Origin: Phylloscopus collybita
Taxonomy: Eukaryota > Chordata > Aves > Passeriformes > Phylloscopidae
Direction: 5' to 3'
DNA length: 64,000 nucleotides
Assembly (NCBI GenBank): GCA_027886175.1
Contig: JAJNNQ010000024.1
Location: forward strand, 5,750,001-5,814,000
Numbering within the stretch: position 1 is the first letter of the stretch; each line of letters begins with the position of its first letter. Made by a program: the position numbers and the translations under genes. Shown here piece after piece: positions 38,601 through 47,118 of the stretch. The notes beneath the pieces were generated by a model, which was not told the origin of the DNA, did not search any database, and worked only from the letters and a program-made list of their open reading frames with translations.

Positions 38601-41600
38601 TAATCTGTAGCATGGGCACCCTTCTCTCCTGTCAAGTCAGGAACCCTTAGGCCACTGCAGCTGGCTCTTACTCGTGGCTTCAGGACAGAAAGTGGTTTGT
38701 ACATATGGTGGATCCTGGTCAAAGCTGAGGCAGGGTAGTGAGCTGGTGTAGACACAGGCATATTCTTGCAAACAGCAAAGGTTTATGTTGGTTAAGTTTT
38801 GCAGAATTGCAAAACATTGCTAATGTGGATACACTGTAGTGCACAAGTACAGTGCCATCAGAACTCTGCTGGCAATGGTTGAGCTTTTTCCATGTCCCCC
38901 AAACTAAAAAAGCCTACTCTCAGAAACAACATAATTTCAGTGAAAAGATTTTTGTCTGTATATTTCATATCAGTGTAACATATTTCATGTCTTGCTGGTA
39001 GTGCAGAATAAATCCAGTTACTGGAGTCACTTTAAGGGTTTGACTGTCTGACACAACAGTCTCCCAGACTTTGCTTTTGGTGCCTTAATGTTTCAGTGGA
39101 ACCTTTTAATGTGTGCAGGGGAGCTTTTAGATAGCCTAACCTTGCCAAATTCATTGCCATGTATGTATCTGCTGATGAGTATTAGCTGATGGAAGTGCAG
39201 TTAGAGCATAACCTCCTTCCTCTTTTGAAAATGTTAAGTGGTGAACAACTTAAAAACTCTGTATTTGTGGTCATGTGTAAGATGCTAAGTAGTGAGAGAA
39301 TTTAATTACTCAGATTTAATTGATTGGAAACACATTAAAAGACTGCCTTTGGAGTTAAAAGATAGTGCTGTTTCTGACTCTGCTTTTTTATTTTGTACAG
39401 TGTTTTTGGACTTTTGGTCCAGGGAGAGTGGTGATGGGCTAAAAGTCAGGATGCCAGAGGCTTGAAACTAACTAGCACTTTCTTGCCTTCCTATGGCCAG
39501 GAAATCTTCTGAATATGGCAACTTCCTAACCATTATGAAGAGCCATGTATTAATCACTTGGGAATTATAATGATGCTTTTGTGTATGTGTTTAAAAAAAA
39601 CCAAACTGCAAAACTCTGTCAGAACTGTGCAAGAAATAGCAGAAGCTTGAGTTCTGTAGATTCTGTTCTCTTTTTTGCTTTGACAGGGAGCAATGGCTTG
39701 TGTGATTGGACTAGTTGCTCATATAAAGCCAAATTTAAAAGGTTAGATGTCAGTCCAAAAGTTAGGTATCAGTCCAAATGCAACCAAGTATTTGGCAGAA
39801 CAAGAGGGAATAGCAGTATTTTCCAGCTCAGGGTAAATGCTACAATTCCATAAATTGTCAGTGATGTTCTGGCCACCTACTCAGTACTCCTGATAGTTCA
39901 GAACTTATCAGTGAGCTCAAGAGTTGCAAGGCAATAGAATATAAAGCTTTTTTTTTTTTTCCTTGCTGATCCTGACATTTCTTCTCATGCCAACCTTTAT
40001 TCATGCTGGCTTTCCAGTCTGTAGGAGATAGTTGGTGAAAGTTGTTTGGTTTTTGCACAGGAATCACTTTTCTCTCCTCCTGAGCACAGTCAGGTAAAGC
40101 CTTATGGAAGCTGATCTCTGAGGCTGTCAGGGTACTCATTCTTGCAGGTGTGACATAACTAAACCTCAGGTGTGAAATGCCAGCATTCTGATGGCATTGC
40201 TTCATTTGGATCATGTTAAAGTCAGATCAGCTGATGTGGCACACAAATATCACATCATTACCAATCTACATGCACAGAGTGTGTGGGGTTTGCCTGTGGA
40301 TCCCTTCTGTGAGGTCTCCAGAGCTCCTGGCCACTGTGTGGATACAGAGATCTCTGCCACCTCTCAAAAGAACATTTGCCTTTGTGTACCTCTAACTTTG
40401 TGCTTTACCTGCGTTTTTGCTGCCATGCTGTGGGTCATTTGGGATGGACCATGTAAATCTGTGAAGAAAGCAAGGATTAAAAATGCATTTCTTATATTTG
40501 GCAGCTATCAGGATTCCAAGATCTCTCTTATTTGTAGTCTGTGGCCATATGTGCTTTTATGTGTATGTAGGGTGCCCCAAGGCTGTTTCTTTTGCTGATG
40601 TGAAAGGAATGATGGAATGATTTATAATTTTTTTTTTATTACACTGCTTATCAACAGCCTTGAGAAGGGCTCAGTGCCAAATGTAGCAATGCTGGCTGCA
40701 GCTACAGGAAAGGGACTAAACACCACAGAATCATGGATCATCCTGAGAATCCTGTGAATAGTTTTCAGCTTAGGAATGGATAACTAGCTCACAAATTTCA
40801 ATGGGGAGAAATGTGAGGGAACGAGACCAGAAGCCAACACTGCTTGTGGGGATTATGCCGTGGTGCACATGGAAGTGTGAGGGATGATATGCAGCTGCTG
40901 CTGGAGTGTTGGAATGAACTCCAGGAGTCACATTCAGATCGCCTGAAGCATCCAGTGGTTCTGTCCAAGAGTGGATTTGTGTGTTTCTGCTTCATAACAG
41001 CTTGTCATGCAGCCCAGCAGTGAGTGACAGCATAGCAGAGTGCTCTGCACACCATCCAGAGCTCACAGCTCCATGGAAAAGGCAGATGTGCAGTGATAAA
41101 GAAGAGGTGTCCAAGGGGAGGGAGGAGCATGAAGAGTCGTCTAATTCCTGAGTTGGAGATAACACAGTCATGTATTTGAGGAAAGGAAAGCAACTAATCA
41201 TATGACTGAGAAATCCATTTGAATTCTGAATTTTTACGGGGTTTAAATCCCTTTAGGATTGAAATGGGATCCTGAATGGAAGTGTCTCATTGAATCTCAC
41301 TTGATTAGATCTGGGCTCTACTCCAGAGCTAATCAGGGTAATTTTATGTAGTGGGATTGGTGTTTAGGGAAAGAAAAGAGGGTCATCTCTTTTTGGTGAA
41401 TTTAGTTGAACAGCATCTTCTAAGAAACTGGTGGATTTTTTTTTCTTTTTTCCTGTTTATAAAAATACTATATTCCTATGGACTTGTGTTTTCTGTTCTT
41501 TCAGGATAGCAGTGGCTCACAGGACAATGTTCCAGAGAGGAGAAGTGCATAACAGACCCACTGGCTTCTGGGGAATGATAAAAAGTGTTACAACATCTGT

Positions 41601-44600
41601 TCCTGGCAGTGAAAGTATCCTTCATCTGCATGCTGGCACCTGCCTGGGGAGGTGGATCCAGCTTGCTTTGTTTTGAGAGGTAGAGTGTTAGTTGGGACAC
41701 TCACAAAGCATTTGTGTTTTAACACATTTCAAGCCTAGTGTCAGCTGCTCCGTTTGTTCTCCAGCACTGTCTGACCTCTTGCCTGGGCCTTGGGCAGTTC
41801 TACTGTGACACAGGCACTTCTGCCCTGCTCTATAAATGTTCTGTTGCATCACCATGGGTGAGATGTACAGTGGATCAGGGGACACTTGGTGTGCATACTT
41901 ACCACAGAATCATAGAATGGTTTGGATTAGAAGGGGCCTTAAAGATCATCCAGTTTCAGCCTTCCCTGTAGAAGGAATCTCTTGGGAATGACAAGGGTCT
42001 GTACTTCTCTAACAGAGTTGCTTACCAACGATTCCTGTCAGACCAGTTGAAGTGTGCACTTTGCATATTTGAGGCTGAGGACTCCTCTTCCTCTCACACT
42101 AGCTGCTAAAATCAGAATTTGGCTATTTCACGGGCTCCTCATGGTAGTCACTAATCTCTTAGAGCAGTTAGTTACTCAGCAGTTTTGTTTATGAAGATGA
42201 TCTGAGGTGGCATCTTGTGAGGTGCACTTCAGTGGCAAGGGACACTGATCACAGTGGAGCAGCAGTTTTTGAGAGCTCTGGTTGTATTCTGTGATGAGTT
42301 TCCCAGGCCAAGAAACAAAGAGTTTGTTGCATGACTGCCTAAATACTGTGTCCTGCCTTCCTCCTCAAACTGGAGCAGTGTGAATCAGGTACATCCTTGA
42401 GATTTCTTTGGTGCTGTATTGATGAGGAGTGTGAAGACAAAACTGATCTGGATCTAAGAAGAGACCAAACCATTAGATGTGGCCCTTGGGCTGAAGGTGG
42501 GGAATGTTTTGTTCTTAATTAAGAATTCATGATGTGTTCTAGCCTTGACTATGTTGGTTTGCCAGATCTGTCCCTTATCCAGCAAGAAGTGGATGCCCTG
42601 GAAGAACTGAGTCGGCAGCTTTTCCTGGAAACTGCTGACTTGCATGCAACAAAGGTACACAGCAAATAATTGCCCAGATGGGTGCTGGGAGGTCAGAGTA
42701 GTTTGAAAGATTACATGTGTTATGAGAAATTGAAATCTGTTCAAGAGGTAAATGGTGAAATGTTTTAGTGCAGTGGAGTGTGGTTCTGTTTCTTTAACTT
42801 CAGGGCTAGATGGTGGGTCCCTTCCATCTCAGCTCCATCCCTGGGTCTGCCCCATGGCCCTATAACCATTCACAAGCTTATGAACTCACACTTAGGAGTT
42901 CAGAAACATTTGAATTAAAAGATGTAGAAAGATAGGGCTGTGTTTGCTATTGTTGATGCTCCATTACAATTTTATGTTGTGAATGATTGTGAAAATGACT
43001 ATTTTTTAATTTTCTACTCCCTCTCCCTCTTTGTATTTCCAGGAGAGAATAGAGTACTCCAAAACTTTCCAGGGAAAATACTTTAACTTTCTGGGTTATT
43101 TTTTCTCCATCTATTGTGTCTGGAAAATCTTCATGGTATGTAAATGTCTTATTGCATTTTCTGTGGATGTATGCAAATATACCCTGCATAGATTTCTTTA
43201 AAATCCAGAAATTCTGAAAGAAACTGGCCCTTGGTTGAAATAAAACTCTAGATCTGTTTTTTACTATACAGCATTAGACCAGTAATTCTTACATGGATGT
43301 GTTTTGTGCCTTCTTTGGCAGTCTGGCCACCTCTGTCCTTTCCTTGGTGATACAATAGAAGAGTCATGCATGAGCCTCACTTGTGAGAGTGAGAAATGCT
43401 TTTGCCTTTTTGCTTGAATGTAAATCCATCTCTCTTGCAGGCAACCATCAACATTGTATTTGACCGTGTGGGGAAGACTGATCCGGTCACAAGAGGAATT
43501 GAGATCACTGTAAATTACCTGGGAATCCAGTTTGATGTGAGCCTTTATTAATTCCTACAGCCTTTTCAGCAATTCATATCTTACCTGAATAAAATCATCC
43601 TGCTGCTAAGGAGAAAGTGATAGACCCTGAGAGTGTGGCTTTGGGTTTTGACTTATTGAGGAGGAAAGGAAAATGCACCATGAATGTTATTTTCACACTG
43701 ATTTTATGCTGAGATGGTGATGTCTTGCCAGAGAGGCAGTGATTTTTTTTTTTTTGAGAAATAGAAGCACATTAGAGAATCTGCTTAGATTGATACATTC
43801 AACTACAGAGTAATTTTGATTGTTTATGCAAATAGTTGTTCTGTCATTTACACATCTAAAACATATCCCTGTGAAAATGGGGTTCTTTGTGATTGGTATG
43901 AACTAACTCTCCTTCTCTTGTGTTTGGAGTAAAGAGTTGCTAATACATTTGTGAAAATGTCTGTTACATAAACCTGTCTACAATGGACATCTGTGCAATT
44001 AATAGAGACAAATGCTCTGAAGAATTGGCAGCTGTACAATGTGGTATAAATGAAGTTAGTGTTAAAGTTTTAACTGTGTTCTTCTTGTTGATACAGGTCA
44101 AATTCTGGTCTCAGCACATTTCCTTTATTCTTGTTGGAATAATCATTGTTACCTCTATTAGGGGGTTGTTAATCACACTTACAAAGGTAAGAACCAAGAC
44201 TCTTAACTGGTTTTACACAGAGAAGTTAATGATCAGATCTTTACCTTTTGATGAAACAAATACTGTATAAACTTCCAATATGCATTTATGTTTAAATATC
44301 TGAATATAAATACTTGCAGAGGGAGGAAGGTAGGAAGAATACCTTCTGCAGGGTATTTCCCCAGTCTCTGTCAGAAAGGGATCTAGATGTTAAATAAGGT
44401 GCTAAATGTAAGTAAAGGTTCAAAATTATGCTGGAGCCAAGGCTTATTATTAGTAAGGTTGATGAGATGGTGATTAAAAGCATTCAGATTACCTAATTTA
44501 AGCTGCTGGTAGGACTGAAAGGCATTAATTCAACAGACATGTGACTCATTGACTTGACCTGGCCTTTGGTGCTTAAACTTCTCTGTATTGTTTTGTGATT

Positions 44601-45356
44601 TTTGACACAAGGTGCAACTGGCTGGGAGAGATTGTTGTTTCAGGCTAGGGTTTATGAAAGCAGGCTACAGGGAGCCCTCTAGAATCTATGGTTTTGATTG
44701 GGTATTTTTAGATGAAAAGGTCTTGAAAGGTAGTTAACTTTCTTGCTGTCCTAAGGCACATCAGACTTACCTAACTGCTTATTTCCAATGTTTTTGGGTT
44801 TCTTTCCCTAGTTCTTCTATGCCATTTCCAGCAGCAAGTCTTCCAATGTTATTGTTCTGCTGTTAGCACAGATAATGGTGAGTATGGAGAGCCCTGGGCA
44901 CACCCATGTGCATTTCTGCTACATCCTTGGCATGTGTTGAAACACATGACAGTATCTCTGTGTGCTGCTACCTGCTAACCCCAGAGCCCTGTGGTGAAGC
45001 AGTAACTGCTGTTCCTGTTTTGTGCTGCTACCTGCTAACCCCAGAGCCCTGTGGTGAAGCAGTAACTGCTGTCCCTGTTTTGTACTGCTCCCTGCTAGCC
45101 CCAGAGCCTGTGGTGAAGCAGTAACTGCTGTCCCTGTTTTCACTTGCAGGGGATGTACTTTGTGTCCTCAGTGCTCCTGATCCGCATGAGCATGCCTCCG
45201 GAGTACCGCACCATCATCACAGAGGTTTTGGGAGAGCTCCAGTTCAACTTCTATCACCGTTGGTTTGATGTCATATTCCTAGTTAGTGCCCTGTCCAGTA
45301 TCCTCTTTCTCTATTTAGCACACAAACAAGCCCCAGAAAAGCATATGGCCCTCTGA
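29344..45356 (+). CDS. GPR89: Golgi pH regulator (GPHR/GPR89), 14 coding exons
   Basis: GPHR is a voltage-dependent anion channel of the Golgi membrane that provides counter-ion flow for lumenal acidification; it is also called GPR89 because it was once listed as an orphan receptor. Joining 14 exons (29344-29385, 31797-31856, 32594-32697, 34185-34291, 35086-35187, 37939-38059, 38305-38385, 41505-41614, 42566-42654, 43043-43135, 43441-43536, 44097-44186, 44812-44877, 45150-45356) gives 1368 bp and 455 residues, the same length as human. All introns are GT-AG and all phases agree. Hydrophobic segments in exons 1/2, 3, 4, 5, 6, 10, 12, 13/14 and 14 match the nine membrane passes of the family. 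The ATG lies in a strong GCCGCCATGA context. The human locus has two copies (GPR89A and GPR89B); only one is visible here. PDZK1 follows on the opposite strand. Confidence 0.97.
29386..31796 (+). other. GPR89 intron 1
   Basis: 2.4 kb; the first 200 bp still belongs to the CpG island. No exon, RNA gene or recognised repeat in the rest. Confidence 0.8.
31797..31856 (+). CDS. GPR89: GPR89 coding exon 2
   Basis: Residues 15-34 ([20 protein letters not shown]), flanked by CTGCAG and GTGAGA. First membrane segment. Confidence 0.97.
32594..32697 (+). CDS. GPR89: GPR89 coding exon 3
   Basis: Residues 35 to part of 69 ([12 protein letters not shown]...LGVLNS), acceptor TTGCAG, donor CAG|GTGAGT. Second membrane segment. 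Confidence 0.97.
32698..34184 (+). other. GPR89 intron 3
   Basis: 1.5 kb of AT-rich sequence with no recognised feature. Confidence 0.8.
34185..34291 (+). CDS. GPR89: GPR89 coding exon 4
   Basis: Residues 69-104 ([15 protein letters not shown]...), acceptor TTTCAG, donor T|GTGAGT. Third membrane segment. Confidence 0.97.
35086..35187 (+). CDS. GPR89: GPR89 coding exon 5
   Basis: Continues with [18 protein letters not shown] up to ILSPKH, acceptor ATTAG, donor G|GTGAGT. Fourth membrane segment. Confidence 0.97.
35188..37938 (+). other. GPR89 intron 5
   Basis: 2.75 kb. No exon or transposon recognised. ORFs here are short and have no family resemblance. Confidence 0.75.
37939..38059 (+). CDS. 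GPR89: GPR89 coding exon 6
   Basis: Encodes [20 protein letters not shown] through YTYMSYFLR, acceptor CCTCAG, donor CAG|GTAACT. Fifth membrane segment. Confidence 0.97.
38305..38385 (+). CDS. GPR89: GPR89 coding exon 7
   Basis: Encodes [20 protein letters not shown] then IVSKKK, start of the large cytoplasmic loop. Acceptor TTGCAG, donor AAG|GTGAGA. Confidence 0.97.
38386..41504 (+). other. GPR89 intron 7
   Basis: 3.1 kb, the longest intron. A T run lies at about 39949-39960 and another near 40629. No gene or clear transposon was seen. Confidence 0.75.
41505..41614 (+). CDS. GPR89: GPR89 coding exon 8
   Basis: Encodes [20 protein letters not shown] through SVPGSE, cytoplasmic loop. Acceptor TTTCAG, donor AAA|GTATCC, which is a weaker donor than the others but is required by the reading frame and by human similarity. 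Confidence 0.95.
41904..41968 (-). repeat. Short CR1 LINE 3' fragment in GPR89 intron 8
   Basis: About 65 bp of reversed CR1 3' end: CACAGAATCATAGAATGGTT followed by GGCCTTAAAGATCATCCAG. A severely 5'-truncated copy, antisense to GPR89. Confidence 0.9.
42566..42654 (+). CDS. GPR89: GPR89 coding exon 9
   Basis: Encodes [20 protein letters not shown] then ETADLHATK, part of the cytoplasmic coiled-coil-like loop. Acceptor GCCAG, donor AAG|GTACAC. Confidence 0.96.
43043..43135 (+). CDS. GPR89: GPR89 coding exon 10
   Basis: Residues 273-303 ([20 protein letters not shown]...), acceptor TTCCAG, donor ATG|GTATGT. Sixth membrane segment. Confidence 0.97.
43441..43536 (+). CDS. GPR89: GPR89 coding exon 11
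   Basis: Residues 304-335 ([20 protein letters not shown]...), acceptor TTGCAG, donor GAT|GTGAGC. Confidence 0.97.
44097..44186 (+). CDS. GPR89: GPR89 coding exon 12
   Basis: Residues 336-365 ([20 protein letters not shown]...), acceptor ATACAG, donor AAG|GTAAGA. Seventh membrane segment. Confidence 0.97.
44812..44877 (+). CDS. GPR89: GPR89 coding exon 13
   Basis: Residues 366-387 ([20 protein letters not shown]...), acceptor CCCTAG, donor ATG|GTGAGT. Confidence 0.97.
44961..45139 (+). repeat. Three-copy 60-bp tandem repeat at the end of GPR89 intron 13
   Basis: Copies at 44961-45020, 45021-45080 and 45081-45139 (60, 60 and 59 bp). Each starts TGTGCTGCTACCTGCTAACC or a close variant and ends CTGTCCCTGTTTT or CTGTTCCTGTTTT. 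The third copy carries a few substitutions and one deletion, and its pyrimidine-rich end serves as the polypyrimidine tract of the exon 14 acceptor (CACTTGCAG, ending 45149). Confidence 0.95.
45150..45356 (+). CDS. GPR89: GPR89 coding exon 14 (last)
   Basis: Residues 388-455 ([20 protein letters not shown]... to EKHMAL) and TGA at 45354-45356. Holds the end of the eighth and the ninth membrane segment. The open frame extends upstream to 45144 but that part is intronic. Confidence 0.97.
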   Translation, partial: GMYFVSSVLLIRMSMPPEYRTIITEVLGELQFNFYHRWFDVIFLVSALSSILFLYLAHKQAPEKHMAL

Positions 45357-45845
45357 GGCAGAACTGCAGCCATGCACTGCTCTCTGTCCAGTCAGCTGCG
45401 CTCCTGCAACTCCTGTGGATTGCAGAACTTGGAGAGACATGACTGCTCTGTGTGTTCTGGCAGTGTAACTGCCAAACTTGGAGAGACAGGACTACTCCGT
45501 GTGTTCTGGCTCCTTGAACCTCCACACATGTCATCATCAAGCTCTGTGGCTCATTTTGTTCAGTGCCACAGCTGGAAGGGATGGGGGTGTGTGTCTTAAA
45601 CTTGAAACAGTTCATTGCCAAGCAGTAAAAGCAATCCTGGATACACCACTATCCAGAGGCATCAGAACTTCTGTGGTAGGCTGGCTGAGGGAACACCTCC
45701 TACTGTTGGAACAACATGTTCACAGAAGGCACCAAGAAATGTGATTTTTCTTTTGAAAATCAACTTATAATTGGGATTTGGAGAACAGCAATTCTGGAAC
45801 TGAATGTTTGAGTCTGTGGAATTAAATAAGCTTTTGTAATGTGCA
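45357..45845 (+). promoter_or_regulatory. GPR89 3' UTR and poly(A) signal
   Basis: ATTAAA at 45821-45826, overlapping AAATAAG, followed by TTTTGTAATGTG, is the best poly(A) signal. The UTR contains an imperfect direct repeat of about 36 bp (45426-45461 and 45475-45510, offset 49). Confidence 0.6.
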
Positions 45846-46282
45846 AGTATCAGTTGTTTTTTGTCAGTCCCAAAGATTGGGCTGGATTTCAGCCAGAAGG
45901 TGGTTTAGGATTTGCTGTCTGGCAGAAGTGCAGGGGAGAGAACTCCATTTCTGTATGTAGTGTGTGCTAGTGTGTATCAATCACTAGTACCTACTATCTG
46001 GAACTGGAATTGGCTTTATCTTACTGAGTGTCAACTTTCTTTTCTCTCTCTGCATAAGTGAAACTGAGGTTTTGGGTTCCTCTTTGCTAGAGTTCAGTGT
46101 TAAGTTGAAGACCACTGCCATGCCTTGTTTACATTGTATGCTAACAAATTTTGTTCCTGTGACTTAAATCTTTAGGTTCCCATGGCCACTCTCTGAGGAT
46201 TTGTTTTATAATTGTTCTGGAACATAAATTGTAGGTGGTGAGAGTAAGACTTGGAGGGGGGAAAAATAACTGCTCTAAACAA

Positions 46283-47040
46283 TTTATTTCTGTACTGTCT
46301 TTGGTGTACAGCAAGGAGGCAAAGTACACAGCAGCAGCATTACAGAACCATTTATGTCACATTCAAGACAACGTGGTGGTGACTTGGGGTTAGACAAACG
46401 TGCATGACTGAATTACATACACTACTCTAATCCACAGCTGTATGCAGAGGAGACAGAATAGTGATTAAACATCTTGAGTTGTGAATTACAAAGTTAGCTT
46501 AATGTTTGAAAGAAATTTCTGCAGTGTTAGCAGGAGAAAAGGATCATAATGCACAGAGGTCCTGAGCTTATGCCATTTCAGAGCAGCTGTACTGCTGTAA
46601 GCAGAGAGATGCTACAGAGACTGAGGTGATGGACTTGGATTGGGGGGAGAGAGCCGCCTTTCCTGGGAGATGGGCAGAAATCAATTGCTCTTTATTAAGA
46701 GCTTATCCATAACAGGCTAAGATGCTTAAAATCTGTAAAACATTTCCAGCTTCTGTTGCAGGACACTTAATTACAAAGTTGTAGTTCTTTAAGCCTTTTC
46801 AGAAGTGGGTGACTGAGTTCTCCCTTCACAAGGCAGAAATCGTGCCAGTGGAGCACAACTGCAGAGTGGTAAATGGATGCAAGTTACACTGAAGTGTTTA
46901 TTGCAGCAAGAGTTTGCAGTCCTTTATGGCTCTGGCACTCCTTGGAAGAGCCAAGTTCTGAGAGGTGGAATAGCAAAGAAGAACTGAAGAAAAGATTTGG
47001 CAGGTTTCTTTTTTGTTGTTCTTGGCATAGTTTTGTCTCC
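46283..47040 (-). promoter_or_regulatory. PDZK1 3' UTR and candidate poly(A) signals
   Basis: Downstream of the PDZK1 stop on the minus strand, AATAAA (TTTATT on plus) occurs at 46897-46902, 46691-46696 and 46283-46288. Which one is used cannot be told from sequence. If the last is used, the GPR89 and PDZK1 transcripts end about 440 bp apart. Confidence 0.4.
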
Positions 47041-47118
47041 TCACAGCTTTGTGTCATCACTGTTGTCATCGTCAGCTCTTGTGGAGGCAGCTGATTGTGA
47101 GGAGGAGGATGAGTCTGC
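47041..47118 (-). CDS. PDZK1: PDZK1 coding exon 8 (last)
   Basis: Residues 495-519, starting [12 protein letters not shown] and ending DDTKL, TGA at 47043-47041. Acceptor CTGCAG on the minus strand. The Ser-rich then acidic pattern and the terminal T-X-hydrophobic match the human C-terminus (SNSEDTEM), and the phase fits exon 7. No other exon candidate in the stretch fits. Confidence 0.88.
   Translation of the reverse strand, partial: ADSSSSSQSAASTRADDDNSDDTKL

Noticed and set aside
44961..45139. CRISPR-like repeat array
   Set aside because: The 60-bp units are head-to-tail without spacers and lie in a vertebrate intron: a minisatellite.
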